Source: Flavobacterium alvei
GTDB lineage: Bacteria > Bacteroidota > Bacteroidia > Flavobacteriales > Flavobacteriaceae
DNA: 64,000 nucleotides
Assembly: GCF_002920895.1 (NCBI RefSeq)
Contig: NZ_PQVG01000001.1
Location: 496,001-560,000 of the forward strand
Direction: 5' to 3'
Made by a program: the position numbers and the translations under genes. Of the stretch, positions 52,666-62,000 are shown piece after piece. Below the pieces are notes generated by a model. The model searched no databases, had not been told where the DNA came from, and saw only the letters and a program-made list of their open reading frames with translations. Position 1 is the stretch's first letter. Every line of letters starts with the position of its first letter.

Positions 52666-55407
52666 ATGAACCGTCAAAAAATAATGAATTTTGGTTTCTG
52701 GATTAGTATTGTTTTATTTACACTCTGTGAGGCTAAAGTTTATGGTCAAGAACTAAAATCAAGTTTCAAAAGAGAGCGAATTAAACTCGACGAAGGTTGG
52801 CATTTTATGCGTTATGAGAACAATCCAGACAATCTTATTTATGATGTTCGCCCTAAAATAGAGGAAGTAAACGACAACAAAGTTGCCGATTCTAAACCTA
52901 CCGAAGCCGTAAAAATAGAATCAAAAGAGGACGTTTTAAAAAATTGGATTCTTCCATCGGCAAATGACTTTATAAATGATCCAACCCAAAAACACATTCG
53001 TCCTGAAGGCAATCCTGGTACTGACTTTCCGTTTGTAAAAGCAGATTTCAAAGACGATGCTTGGCAAAAAGTAACTTTGCCTCACGATTGGGCCATTAAC
53101 AAACCGTTTTACACTGGAGATAAACCCGAAGTGGGTGGCGGAATGGGACGACTTCCTAGTCAAGGTGTGGCTTGGTATCGCAAAAAAATAGATATTTCTA
53201 AATCCGATCAAGGCAAAATAATCTATTTGGATATTGATGGAGCAATGTCGTATGCGATGGTTTGGCTCAACGGACATTTAGTTGGTGGCTGGCCTTATGG
53301 GTATAATTCTTTTCGATTGGATTTAACGCCCTACTTAAATTTTGGTGGAATAAATCAATTAGCCATCAGACTTGACAATCCAAACCACTCGGCAAGATGG
53401 TATCCTGGTGGCGGAATTTATCGCAATGTTTGGCTGACCAAAACAGCTCCAGTTCACGTGGCACAATGGGGAACGTTTATCACCACACCTGAAATTTCTA
53501 GCAAAGAAGCCACTATCCATCTTTCTTTAAAACTAGAAAATAAAACAACCTCAACACAACTAGTTGAAGCCAAAACTCAAATCTTTGCTGCGGATGATTT
53601 TGGCAAAGCCAAAGGAAAAGCAATAACTAATTTCCTTTCAGAAAATATTAGTTTGAATGCCAATGAAAAACAAACAATAAAAAGCAAAACCCTACTCAAA
53701 AACCCAATGCTTTGGGGTATTTACCCACAACAAAAGCAAAATTTATATGTAGCAAAAACCCAAATTTTTATAGCTGGAAACCAAGTAGATGAATACGACA
53801 CCTCATTTGGAATTCGCAAAATTGAGTTTCATCCCACCAAAGGATTATTAATAAATGGGGAGAAAATCAAAATTCAAGGTGTAAACCAACACCATGATTT
53901 GGGAGCTTTGGGAGCCGCATTTAATGTTAGAGCAGCTCAACGCCAATTGGAAATGTTACGTGAATTGGGTTGCAATGCTATTCGATTATCACATAATCCT
54001 CCTGCTCCAGAATTATTGGATTTGACGGATCGAATGGGTTTTTTGGTCATTGATGAAGTCTTTGACAGTTGGGAACGAAAAAAAACGCCGCACGATTTTC
54101 ATTTAATTTTTCCCGATTGGCACGAAGCCGATACTCGCTCTTTCATTCGTCGGGATCGCAATCATCCCTCCATTATTGCTTGGAGTTTTGGTAATGAAGT
54201 TGGCGAACAATATACGGATGCGGCAGGAGCAAAAATTGCTCAAGAATTACGTAACATTGTCCACGAAGAAGACTCCACAAGACCCGCTTCGGCATCGCAA
54301 AATTTTGCCAAACCCGATATGCCTTTTTCCAAAGAAATGGATTTTATGAGTCTGAATTATCAAGGCGAAGGAATCCGAGATGCTCCTGCCTATTTGCATT
54401 TAAAAGGAGGAATTCGAACTGCGCCCCTTTATCCAGCATTTCAAAAAGCATTCCCAGAGAAAATGATTGTAAGTAGCGAAACCGCTTCAGCATTGAGCAG
54501 TCGAGGTTCCTATATTTTTCCGGTTACGCTTGAAAATTCAGCTCCTGTTAGTGATGGTGTTGGCGCCAATCCTGTTACCAAAGAAGTCAGCGGATATGAA
54601 CTTTATACTGCCCAATTTGGGTCTTCGCCCGATAAAGTTTTTGCCACCCAAGACCGTCATCCTTATGTTGCTGGTGAATTTGTTTGGAGTGGTTGGGATT
54701 ATCTTGGCGAACCTACTCCCTATTACTCGGCTCGCAGTTCTTATTGCGGTATAATTGATTTGGCGGGTTTCAAAAAAGATCGTTTCTATTTGTATCAATC
54801 TCGTTGGAGACCAGAATTGCCAATAGCACATATTTTGCCTCATTGGAATTGGACAAATCGCGCGGGACAAATCACTCCAGTTCACATATTTACTTCGGGT
54901 GATGAAGCCGAATTGTTCTTGAACGGACAATCACTTGGCAGAAAAAAGAAAGCCGAGTTCGAATATCGCATTCGCTGGGATGATGTAAAATACCAAGTAG
55001 GAGAATTGAAAGTAGTAGCCTATAAAAACGGTAAATTTTGGTCTCAAGAAACACTAAAAACTACTGATAAGACTGCAAAATTATTGGCAACAGCCGACCG
55101 AAAAAAAATAAAAGCCGATGGAGAAGATTTGGCTTTCATAACAATTAAAATCACGGATAAAAACGGATTAATGGTTCCTGATGCCAACAACAAAATCAAT
55201 TTTAGCCTCGAAGGTTTGGGAGAAATAGTCTCTACCGATAATGGCGATCCTGCCAGTTTAGTTTCATTTGCATCTCACGAACGGGAAGCCTACAACGGAA
55301 TGGCACTGGTAATTGTTCGTGCCAAAAAAGGAATTAAGGGCAAGATGAAACTAATTATTACTGCTGATGGATTGGAGAAAACTACAATTGAAATAAAAAG
55401 TTATTAA
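52666..55407 (+). CDS. GH2 glycoside hydrolase, xylan locus, exported
   Basis: The 913-residue protein has a signal peptide (about 1-27, ending VYGQ) and the GH2 domain series: jelly-roll (TLPHDWAINKPF, GVAWYRKKIDI, WYPGGGIYRNVWL), Ig-like domain, TIM barrel with acid/base Glu511 (SFGNEVGE) and nucleophile Glu605 (VSSETASALSSRG), then DUF4982-like and Big-like domains. About 70 hydrophilic residues (about 55-125) are inserted near the N-terminus, compared with the two GH2 proteins elsewhere in this window. Beta-galactosidase activity is the family default. In a xylan locus it could remove galactose or another beta-linked cap from complex xylan; specificity is open. It is the last gene of the rightward enzyme operon. 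Confidence 0.86.
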   Translation: MNRQKIMNFGFWISIVLFTLCEAKVYGQELKSSFKRERIKLDEGWHFMRYENNPDNLIYDVRPKIEEVNDNKVADSKPTEAVKIESKEDVLKNWILPSANDFINDPTQKHIRPEGNPGTDFPFVKADFKDDAWQKVTLPHDWAINKPFYTGDKPEVGGGMGRLPSQGVAWYRKKIDISKSDQGKIIYLDIDGAMSYAMVWLNGHLVGGWPYGYNSFRLDLTPYLNFGGINQLAIRLDNPNHSARWYPGGGIYRNVWLTKTAPVHVAQWGTFITTPEISSKEATIHLSLKLENKTTSTQLVEAKTQIFAADDFGKAKGKAITNFLSENISLNANEKQTIKSKTLLKNPMLWGIYPQQKQNLYVAKTQIFIAGNQVDEYDTSFGIRKIEFHPTKGLLINGEKIKIQGVNQHHDLGALGAAFNVRAAQRQLEMLRELGCNAIRLSHNPPAPELLDLTDRMGFLVIDEVFDSWERKKTPHDFHLIFPDWHEADTRSFIRRDRNHPSIIAWSFGNEVGEQYTDAAGAKIAQELRNIVHEEDSTRPASASQNFAKPDMPFSKEMDFMSLNYQGEGIRDAPAYLHLKGGIRTAPLYPAFQKAFPEKMIVSSETASALSSRGSYIFPVTLENSAPVSDGVGANPVTKEVSGYELYTAQFGSSPDKVFATQDRHPYVAGEFVWSGWDYLGEPTPYYSARSSYCGIIDLAGFKKDRFYLYQSRWRPELPIAHILPHWNWTNRAGQITPVHIFTSGDEAELFLNGQSLGRKKKAEFEYRIRWDDVKYQVGELKVVAYKNGKFWSQETLKTTDKTAKLLATADRKKIKADGEDLAFITIKITDKNGLMVPDANNKINFSLEGLGEIVSTDNGDPASLVSFASHEREAYNGMALVIVRAKKGIKGKMKLIITADGLEKTTIEIKSY

Positions 55408-55607
55408 TTTTTATTTCAAAAACGTACCTTCTCTCTCTAAAAACATATATTTAAGTAGTAGAAAGCACATCAAATTCCTAAACAAAATAACAGTTTCAAA
55501 CAGTTTTTATCGAAATAAAAAAAACATTTCTCATATAAATCAATCTAAAATATAACATAGTGAAATATTATAGAACTTTTTTTTCAAAATTTATAAAAAA
55601 ATAAATT

Positions 55608-55619
55608 GCAACCGATTGT
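55608..55619. promoter_or_regulatory. LacI-type operator, site 5, at the xylan susC promoter
   Basis: GCAACCGATTGT matches the site at 46639 in 11 of 12 bases. Its TTG is also the -33 element of the susC promoter, so repressor and RNA polymerase would compete. Confidence 0.65.
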
Positions 55620-55647
55620 GTAATGTTGAAATTTATATATATATTTG
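55616..55647 (+). promoter_or_regulatory. Promoter of the xylan susCD operon
   Basis: TTG (55616-55618) is followed after 21 bases by TATATTTG (55640-55647), matching the Flavobacterium consensus. The leader to the susC ATG is about 70 bases. Confidence 0.65.
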
Positions 55648-55722
55648 TAAAACTAAACTATAGTTTATGAGAATATACTATCGTTTAAGACTAACCAAAT
55701 TAACCATTTAATAAATTATTTT

Positions 55723-58700
55723 ATGACTAACTTTTTATTTATTAAAAGCCAACGAATTAAACAGCTTGGGTTTTTAATTCTAATGTTCATGTTTAGCTTA
55801 GGCACACAAGCTCAAACGACTGTGTCAGGAAAAGTTTCAGATAAAGACGGCCCAATTCCGGGGGTAAATGTCTCTATAAAAGGAACCAAAACAGGAACAG
55901 TAACAGATATGGATGGTGTATTTACACTTAAATCAGTGCCGACAAACGGAGTTTTAGTATTCAGTTTTATTGGTTACAACAAGAAAGAAATCGCTGTTAA
56001 CAAACAAAGCAAAATTAACGTAGTTCTAGAATCAGAAGTAACCACTTTAAATAGTGTTGTGGTTGTAGGTTACGGCTCAATGAAAAGAGCAGATTTGACA
56101 GGTGCAGTTTCATCTGTATCTAGCGAATCCTTCAAACAATCTGTTTCAACTACTATCGACCAAGTTTTACAAGGACGAGCTGCAGGGGTTAATATTCAAC
56201 AAAACAGTGGAGCGCCTGGGGCTAGTTCCTCCATTCGAATTCGTGGAATTAGCTCATTAAACGGTTCAAACGAGCCTATTTTTGTGATTGATGGTGTAAT
56301 TATTGACGGAGGTACAGGCTCTTCATTTACGAATCCATTATCCTCCATCAACCCATCCGACATTGTTTCGATGGATGTTTTGAAAGACGCTTCTGCTACA
56401 GCCATTTACGGGTCTAGAGCGGCAAACGGAGTTATTATGATCACAACCAAACACGGAAAAAAAGGAGAACTTTCTTTAACCTTTGATAGCTATGTGGGCT
56501 GGCAAGAAATTCCTAAAAATCTGGATTTGCTTAATCTTAGAGAATATGCTGTTCATAAAAACACCTTGGCAAGTTTAGGCATTGTAACACGTGATACTAA
56601 TTTTATACGTCCTGATTTATTAGGCGAAGGTACCGATTGGCAAAAAGAATTGTTTACAACAGCTATGATGCAAAGTTATAATCTTTCGGCTTCTGGAGGA
56701 ACTGACAAAACCACCTATTCAATGGGAATTGGCTATTTAGACCAAGATGGTATTGCTATTGGATCGGCATTCAAACGTTTTAATCTTAGAGGTGTAATTG
56801 ATTCTCAAGTGAAAGATTATTTAAAAATGGGTGTGAATTTTAATTTGAGCAATGCTGAACAAAAAACAACTGTTTCTGACGATTCATTAATATTAACAGC
56901 TCTCAAACAAACCCCTAATGTTGCCGTTCGCAATGCCGATGGCACATATGACGGGCCAGCAACTAGCGAATTTGTTCAAACAAATCCTATTGGTTTGGCT
57001 ATGTTAAAAGACAATCATAACACTCAAGTTGGAATGAGAGCTACTACTTATGCCGAAATAGGTTTTACAAAAGACCTCAAATTTAAAACGACCTACTCCA
57101 TAGATTATGGCTTTCATAGCGATTACAAATTTGATCCGTCCTATACTTTTGGTGCAATTGTAAATGAAGTTAGAACAGGACAAAGATCAAAATCGGATAG
57201 CAAATATTGGAATTGGAATAATTTATTGACTTACAACAAAAAATTTGGAGTTCACAATATTAATGCGATGCTTGGAGAAGAAATGCAAGAATCACATTGG
57301 GAAAATCTATATGGTTCAAGAACAGGATATTTAACAAATGGCGCAACTGATTTGAATGCTGGTGATGCAACAACTGCAAAAAACTCAAATGGAAGTGGTA
57401 CAAGTGCACTGAGTTCTTATTTCGGAAGAGTTTTTTATTCTTATGACGATAAGTACTTACTAACTGGAACAATAAGACGAGATGGTTCCTCTAAATTCTA
57501 CAAAGACAATCAATGGGGATGGTTTCCATCGGCAGCTTTTGCTTGGAAAGTTTCGAATGAAAGCTTTTTAAAAGATAGCAAAACTGTAAATAATTTAAAA
57601 TTAAGATTAGGTTGGGGTATGGTTGGTAATCAAAATGTACCAAACAATGCATACACCTCAGTTTACAACGCATCTGCTACCAATTGGGGAACTGGATTAC
57701 TAGCTGCAAACACGGCCAATCAAGATTTGCAATGGGAAACTACAACTTCTAGTAACGCTGGATTTGATTTGGGACTATTAAATAACAGAATTGAATTAAC
57801 AACTGATGTTTACTATAAAAAAACAGATAATTTATTGCTTCAATTGCCTTTACCTGCCTACGTTGGAACAACTGGTCAAGGAGCAACTTCGGCTCCGTGG
57901 GTTAATATTGGATCTCTAGAAAACAAAGGAATTGAATTCACTTTAAACACCATAAACGTTCAAACAAAAGATTATACTTGGAAATCTAACCTTGTTTTTT
58001 CTAAAAATATGAGCAAGGTGTTACAACTAAATACCGAAACAGGGGTGTTGAACAAAACACTTCAACAAGGGTCAGATATAACTATCGTTACTCGAACAGC
58101 AGTAGGACAACCTATTGGACAATTTTATGGCTACCAAGTGATAGGACGTTTCGAAAAAGCTACCGATTTTTATTATAAAGATGCCCAAGGAAATGTGGTG
58201 CCAACCGCTTTGCCAGAAGGGATGAAAATTGCTGAAAACAGTGTTTGGATTGGCGATTATATCTTTAAAGACCTTAACAAAGATGGCGTTATTAACGAAA
58301 AAGATCAAACCTACATTGGCAATCCTGCTCCTAAATTTACTTTGGGATTTGGAAACACCTTCTCATTCAAAGGATTTGATTTAAATATTTTTCTAACAGG
58401 TGCTTATGGAAACGATGTTGTAAATTATCAAAGACGCTGGTTAGAAAATCCTCGAGAAAGCACAAACTTATTAAAGTCAGCAACAGGATATGCACAGTTA
58501 GCATTAATCGACCCTAATGGTCCAAATGATTATAGAAATGTAGCAATCGTAGGAGGAGATCCTTATATGCCAAGAATTGGTGCTTCATCTGCCTCTTCGA
58601 CTTCAAATTATAGATATAGTGACCGATTCATTGAAGATGGTTCTTATGTAAGAATTAAAAATATTTCAATAGGCTATAATTTGCCACAAAATGTAGTTTC

Positions 58701-58884
58701 TAAAATGAAACTAACTAACCTTAAAGTATATACAAATATGCAAAACGTATTTACCTTTACTAAATACAAAGGTTATGATCCCGAAGTAGGGTCTATCAAT
58801 CAAGATGCACTTTTAACAGGTATTGATAATGGAAGATACCCATCTCCACTTATTTATACTTTCGGATTAACTGCTAATTTCTAA
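55723..58884 (+). CDS. SusC-like TonB-dependent outer-membrane importer (xylan)
   Basis: The 1053-residue protein has a signal peptide (about 1-30, ending GTQAQ), a carboxypeptidase-regulatory-like domain (VSGKVSDKDGPIPGVNVSIKGT, about 34-105), a plug domain (VVVVGYGSMKRADLTGAV, VLQGRAAGVNIQQNSGAPG, IRGISSLNGSNEPIFVIDGV) and a 22-stranded-type barrel ending in YTFGLTANF. It imports oligosaccharides using TonB energy, with the SusD encoded 11 bases downstream. The following surface glycan-binding protein and GH10 make this the xylan importer, equivalent to the Xus-type core cluster of Bacteroidota. Transcription is probably controlled by the LacI-type site at 55608. Confidence 0.95.
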   Translation: MTNFLFIKSQRIKQLGFLILMFMFSLGTQAQTTVSGKVSDKDGPIPGVNVSIKGTKTGTVTDMDGVFTLKSVPTNGVLVFSFIGYNKKEIAVNKQSKINVVLESEVTTLNSVVVVGYGSMKRADLTGAVSSVSSESFKQSVSTTIDQVLQGRAAGVNIQQNSGAPGASSSIRIRGISSLNGSNEPIFVIDGVIIDGGTGSSFTNPLSSINPSDIVSMDVLKDASATAIYGSRAANGVIMITTKHGKKGELSLTFDSYVGWQEIPKNLDLLNLREYAVHKNTLASLGIVTRDTNFIRPDLLGEGTDWQKELFTTAMMQSYNLSASGGTDKTTYSMGIGYLDQDGIAIGSAFKRFNLRGVIDSQVKDYLKMGVNFNLSNAEQKTTVSDDSLILTALKQTPNVAVRNADGTYDGPATSEFVQTNPIGLAMLKDNHNTQVGMRATTYAEIGFTKDLKFKTTYSIDYGFHSDYKFDPSYTFGAIVNEVRTGQRSKSDSKYWNWNNLLTYNKKFGVHNINAMLGEEMQESHWENLYGSRTGYLTNGATDLNAGDATTAKNSNGSGTSALSSYFGRVFYSYDDKYLLTGTIRRDGSSKFYKDNQWGWFPSAAFAWKVSNESFLKDSKTVNNLKLRLGWGMVGNQNVPNNAYTSVYNASATNWGTGLLAANTANQDLQWETTTSSNAGFDLGLLNNRIELTTDVYYKKTDNLLLQLPLPAYVGTTGQGATSAPWVNIGSLENKGIEFTLNTINVQTKDYTWKSNLVFSKNMSKVLQLNTETGVLNKTLQQGSDITIVTRTAVGQPIGQFYGYQVIGRFEKATDFYYKDAQGNVVPTALPEGMKIAENSVWIGDYIFKDLNKDGVINEKDQTYIGNPAPKFTLGFGNTFSFKGFDLNIFLTGAYGNDVVNYQRRWLENPRESTNLLKSATGYAQLALIDPNGPNDYRNVAIVGGDPYMPRIGASSASSTSNYRYSDRFIEDGSYVRIKNISIGYNLPQNVVSKMKLTNLKVYTNMQNVFTFTKYKGYDPEVGSINQDALLTGIDNGRYPSPLIYTFGLTANF

Positions 58885-58895
58885 AAAATACTACG

Positions 58896-60527
58896 ATGAA
58901 AACAAAAAACATATTATACAGGATCTTAATGATTGCATTACCCCTTTTTGCTTTGGGTTGTAGTGATCTGTTAGATGTAACTCCAGAAGATGTAATTACA
59001 AAGGATAATTTCTATAAATCAGAAGAAGATTTTAAAGCGGCTACAGGTCCTTTATACAATAAAGTCTGGTTCGATTTTAATGATAAATTTTATTACGGAT
59101 TAGGAGATGGACGTTCTTATAACCTGTACGCACCTTTTTCGGACTATGTTTATCCGTTCAGCGACTTATCAGTAACAGGATTAACGGGGCCATTGGTTTC
59201 GGCCTGGTCTTCCTTATATAATGTGGTACAACAATCTAATAATGTTATTATTGGAATTTCAGGTAGCCCTGTTAGTGCCGATAAAAAAAACCAATATCTT
59301 GCTGAAGCCCGTTTTATGAGAGGCACAGCCTATTGGTATTTGGCCTCTTTGTGGGGAGATGTTATTATCTCTACTGATCCGAATGAATTAGTAAAAAATC
59401 CAATTGTAAACAAAAACCCAACAAAAGATGTTTACGAATTTGCCATGCGTGATTTAGAATTTGCTGCAAAATACTTGCCTAACCAAGCTGCGCAATCAGG
59501 GCGTTTAACAAAATACAGTGCTTATGGAATGTTATCTCGTGTATATTTATCGTACTCTGGACTAAGTGATAATCCAAATAGTGGAACTCGCGATCAAAAA
59601 TACCTTGATTTAGCCAAAAAAGCTGCCGAAAAAGTAATCAATGAAGGGCCTTATCTTTTAATGAAAGATTATGCTGATTTATATAAAGTGGACAATAACA
59701 ACAACACCGAATCGATGTTTGCCCTACAATGGGTACCAAGAGGTGATTATGGGGTTAACAATACTCAACAAGCCTATTTTGCATTAAATTCTGCTATAAC
59801 TGGAGATGATGCCGCTTGGGGGTATTGGACAAGAGCTTCATATGATGTTTTAAAAGAATACGAATCAAAAGATACTCGCCGAAAAGCAACTTGGATGGGA
59901 GACGATGATTTTTATCCTGAAATAAGCAAAGCGAATGGTGGATATACAGTTGATCATGAAAAAAGCTTTCTGAATGTCAAAAAAGGTGTGGTAGGCTCTA
60001 CAAAAGACAATGCCAAAACATCCCGAATGAACTCAGGTTTGAATACCTATATGTTGCGTTTAGGCGAAGTATATTTGAATCACGCAGAAGCAATTTTAGG
60101 AAACAATGCAAATACCACCGATGCAAGCGCTTTAGCGAGCATTAACGCTCTTCGCTTACGTGCAGGTTTAACTGCAAAAACAAGTCTAACCTACACCGAT
60201 ATCATTCACGAACGAAGAGTAGAACTTTGTATGGAAGGGCAGTATTGGTATGATTTGGTTCGCAGAGCGTATTATAAACAACAAGAGGTTATTAATTATA
60301 TTAATGGACAACAAAGAGGGGTTATCGTTCCCATCCTTTATGACACGGCAACAAACACAGTTTCGGTCGATGCTTCAAAAAGTAATTCAAGTCGTGCTGT
60401 AGGTACTGCTAATGAAACTACTTTCTTATTGCCTTACCCAGATACTGAGGTTGTACAAAACCCACTTTTGAAAGAAAAAGCAGTTCCATATATCTTTACT
60501 GAGCCTAAAATAACCAATTTATTCTAA
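58896..60527 (+). CDS. SusD-like outer-membrane glycan-binding lipoprotein (xylan)
   Basis: The 543-residue protein has a lipoprotein signal (Cys22 in LFALGCSDLL) and the SusD/RagB fold (ITKDNFYKSEEDFKAATGPLYN, YNVVQQSNNVIIGIS, YLAEARFMRGTAYWYLASLWGDV, LRLGEVYLNHAEAILGNN, IIHERRVELCMEGQYWYDLVRR). It forms the lid of the SusC channel and binds xylan fragments at the surface. It lies between SusC (11 bases) and the IPT-domain surface protein (37 bases) in one operon. Confidence 0.95.
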   Translation: MKTKNILYRILMIALPLFALGCSDLLDVTPEDVITKDNFYKSEEDFKAATGPLYNKVWFDFNDKFYYGLGDGRSYNLYAPFSDYVYPFSDLSVTGLTGPLVSAWSSLYNVVQQSNNVIIGISGSPVSADKKNQYLAEARFMRGTAYWYLASLWGDVIISTDPNELVKNPIVNKNPTKDVYEFAMRDLEFAAKYLPNQAAQSGRLTKYSAYGMLSRVYLSYSGLSDNPNSGTRDQKYLDLAKKAAEKVINEGPYLLMKDYADLYKVDNNNNTESMFALQWVPRGDYGVNNTQQAYFALNSAITGDDAAWGYWTRASYDVLKEYESKDTRRKATWMGDDDFYPEISKANGGYTVDHEKSFLNVKKGVVGSTKDNAKTSRMNSGLNTYMLRLGEVYLNHAEAILGNNANTTDASALASINALRLRAGLTAKTSLTYTDIIHERRVELCMEGQYWYDLVRRAYYKQQEVINYINGQQRGVIVPILYDTATNTVSVDASKSNSSRAVGTANETTFLLPYPDTEVVQNPLLKEKAVPYIFTEPKITNLF

Positions 60528-60564
60528 AACCAAAATGGTACCAAACCTAAAAAAAATAATAGAT

Positions 60565-61941
60565 ATGAAGAACCATATTTTAAACATAAATTATTGGAAA
60601 ACAGCAATCTTTTTTGGATTAATTGTTTTTGCAATGCAGTTCACTTCTTGTGAAAGTAGCGATTCTTCTGGTAGCGAAATAACTGTTACCAAAGTATTTC
60701 TAGAAGATGTCAATTCAGCGGTACCCGACAGAGAAGTTAATTTTGCCCGATTAGGACAAACCATTCGTGTTGAAGGTTCTGGGTTTTCACATTTGAAAAA
60801 AGTATATATCAACGGGTACTCAACTTATTTTAATGTCGTTTATGTTTCAGACACTTCTTTTTTAATTAGCATTTCAAAAGACACACCAACTCTTGAAGCA
60901 GCAGCCGATATCCGAAATACAATACGCTTGGTAAATGACAATTTCGAAACTACATTTTCATTCGAAATACGTTCATCTGCACCAACAATTACCAACATTT
61001 CGAATACATTGCCTAAAGCAGGAGAAAAAATTACTGTTTATGGAACTGGTTTAACCGAGGTAAGCAAAGTAATTTTCCCAGGAAATATCGAAACAACAAC
61101 CGGAATAACATCAGACAAAGATGGAAAATTTTTCACAGTTGTTGTTCCAAATGGTGTATCAGATGCTGGTGGTTCCTTATTGATTAAATGTTCAAATGGA
61201 GGTGCTTATTCTCCGGCTTATTTTAATTTCAAAAAAGGACTTTTACTTAATTTCGATGACAAAGGAGCACAAGGATATTGGAATACAACAAGTATGATTA
61301 CCCCAACAGATTTAGTATCGACAATTACAGGAGTTGAAAACACTTCTCAAGGAAAATATGTTCCGCATCGTCCATCACGTGTCGCTTCTTTTGATGCCGC
61401 AAAAAATAGATGTTCCGAAGTTTGGACCTCAGGAAGTAGCCCAGAAGACAACTGGCGTTCACTACTAACTACTTACATTCCTGCAACTACACCTTTAGAC
61501 CAAATAGCCTTTCAGTTCGATATTTTTGTACCTACTGCTTGGAGTAACACTGGTTTCTTAAAAATTTGTTTATCAAATGCTTTCAATGGTGGCGAATGGG
61601 CAGGAGCCTGTTACAATTATGTGCCTTGGATTGTAGATGGAAAAGTAAAAGAATTTCAAACTACAGGCTGGACAACTGTAACCATCCCGTTAAGCAAAAT
61701 ATATGCTTATTCTGACGCTACTAAGAACTACACTTTCGAAACCATTTTGGCTTATCGTGAAGCTGCCAACTATAAAAACTTTGGTATCTATTTTGAAAAC
61801 TCTGATATTAAATTAAAAAATATTACTGGAGTTGATAGTACAACTGAATTTCCGTCAAGTGCTACTTCAATAAGTGTGGCTACAGACAATTGGAGAATTG
61901 TTTCTCTAAAAACTCCTGTTTTCAACGACTTTTCTAATTAA
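60565..61941 (+). CDS. IPT/TIG-domain surface glycan-binding lipoprotein (SGBP, XusE-like)
   Basis: The 458-residue protein has a lipoprotein signal (Cys29 in MQFTSCESSDSSG) followed by acidic/serine residues, then two IPT/TIG immunoglobulin-like domains (about 40-125 and 128-215: SAPTITNISNTLPKAGEKITVYGTGL). The C-terminal beta-rich glycan-binding domain (about 216-458: LLLNFDDKGAQGYW) has many exposed aromatic residues. The pattern resembles surface glycan-binding proteins that follow SusCD in xylan and xyloglucan loci. The ATG at 60565 is preferred for its signal peptide over one ten codons upstream. It probably holds xylan at the cell surface near the importer and the GH10 encoded next. 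Confidence 0.85.
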   Translation: MKNHILNINYWKTAIFFGLIVFAMQFTSCESSDSSGSEITVTKVFLEDVNSAVPDREVNFARLGQTIRVEGSGFSHLKKVYINGYSTYFNVVYVSDTSFLISISKDTPTLEAAADIRNTIRLVNDNFETTFSFEIRSSAPTITNISNTLPKAGEKITVYGTGLTEVSKVIFPGNIETTTGITSDKDGKFFTVVVPNGVSDAGGSLLIKCSNGGAYSPAYFNFKKGLLLNFDDKGAQGYWNTTSMITPTDLVSTITGVENTSQGKYVPHRPSRVASFDAAKNRCSEVWTSGSSPEDNWRSLLTTYIPATTPLDQIAFQFDIFVPTAWSNTGFLKICLSNAFNGGEWAGACYNYVPWIVDGKVKEFQTTGWTTVTIPLSKIYAYSDATKNYTFETILAYREAANYKNFGIYFENSDIKLKNITGVDSTTEFPSSATSISVATDNWRIVSLKTPVFNDFSN

Positions 61942-62000
61942 AAAACAGTTTCAAAAGACCAAAATAAGCAAGTAAATTGTCTAATTTAAAAATATTAAAA

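Larger units (their letters stand above)
55408..55722. other. Regulatory region upstream of xylan susC
   Basis: This 315-base AT-rich stretch has no gene. Its right half contains the susC promoter and a LacI-type operator (55608-55647). The left half (55408-55600) shows no hairpin terminator for the GH2 operon, so some read-through into susC is possible. Confidence 0.7.
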
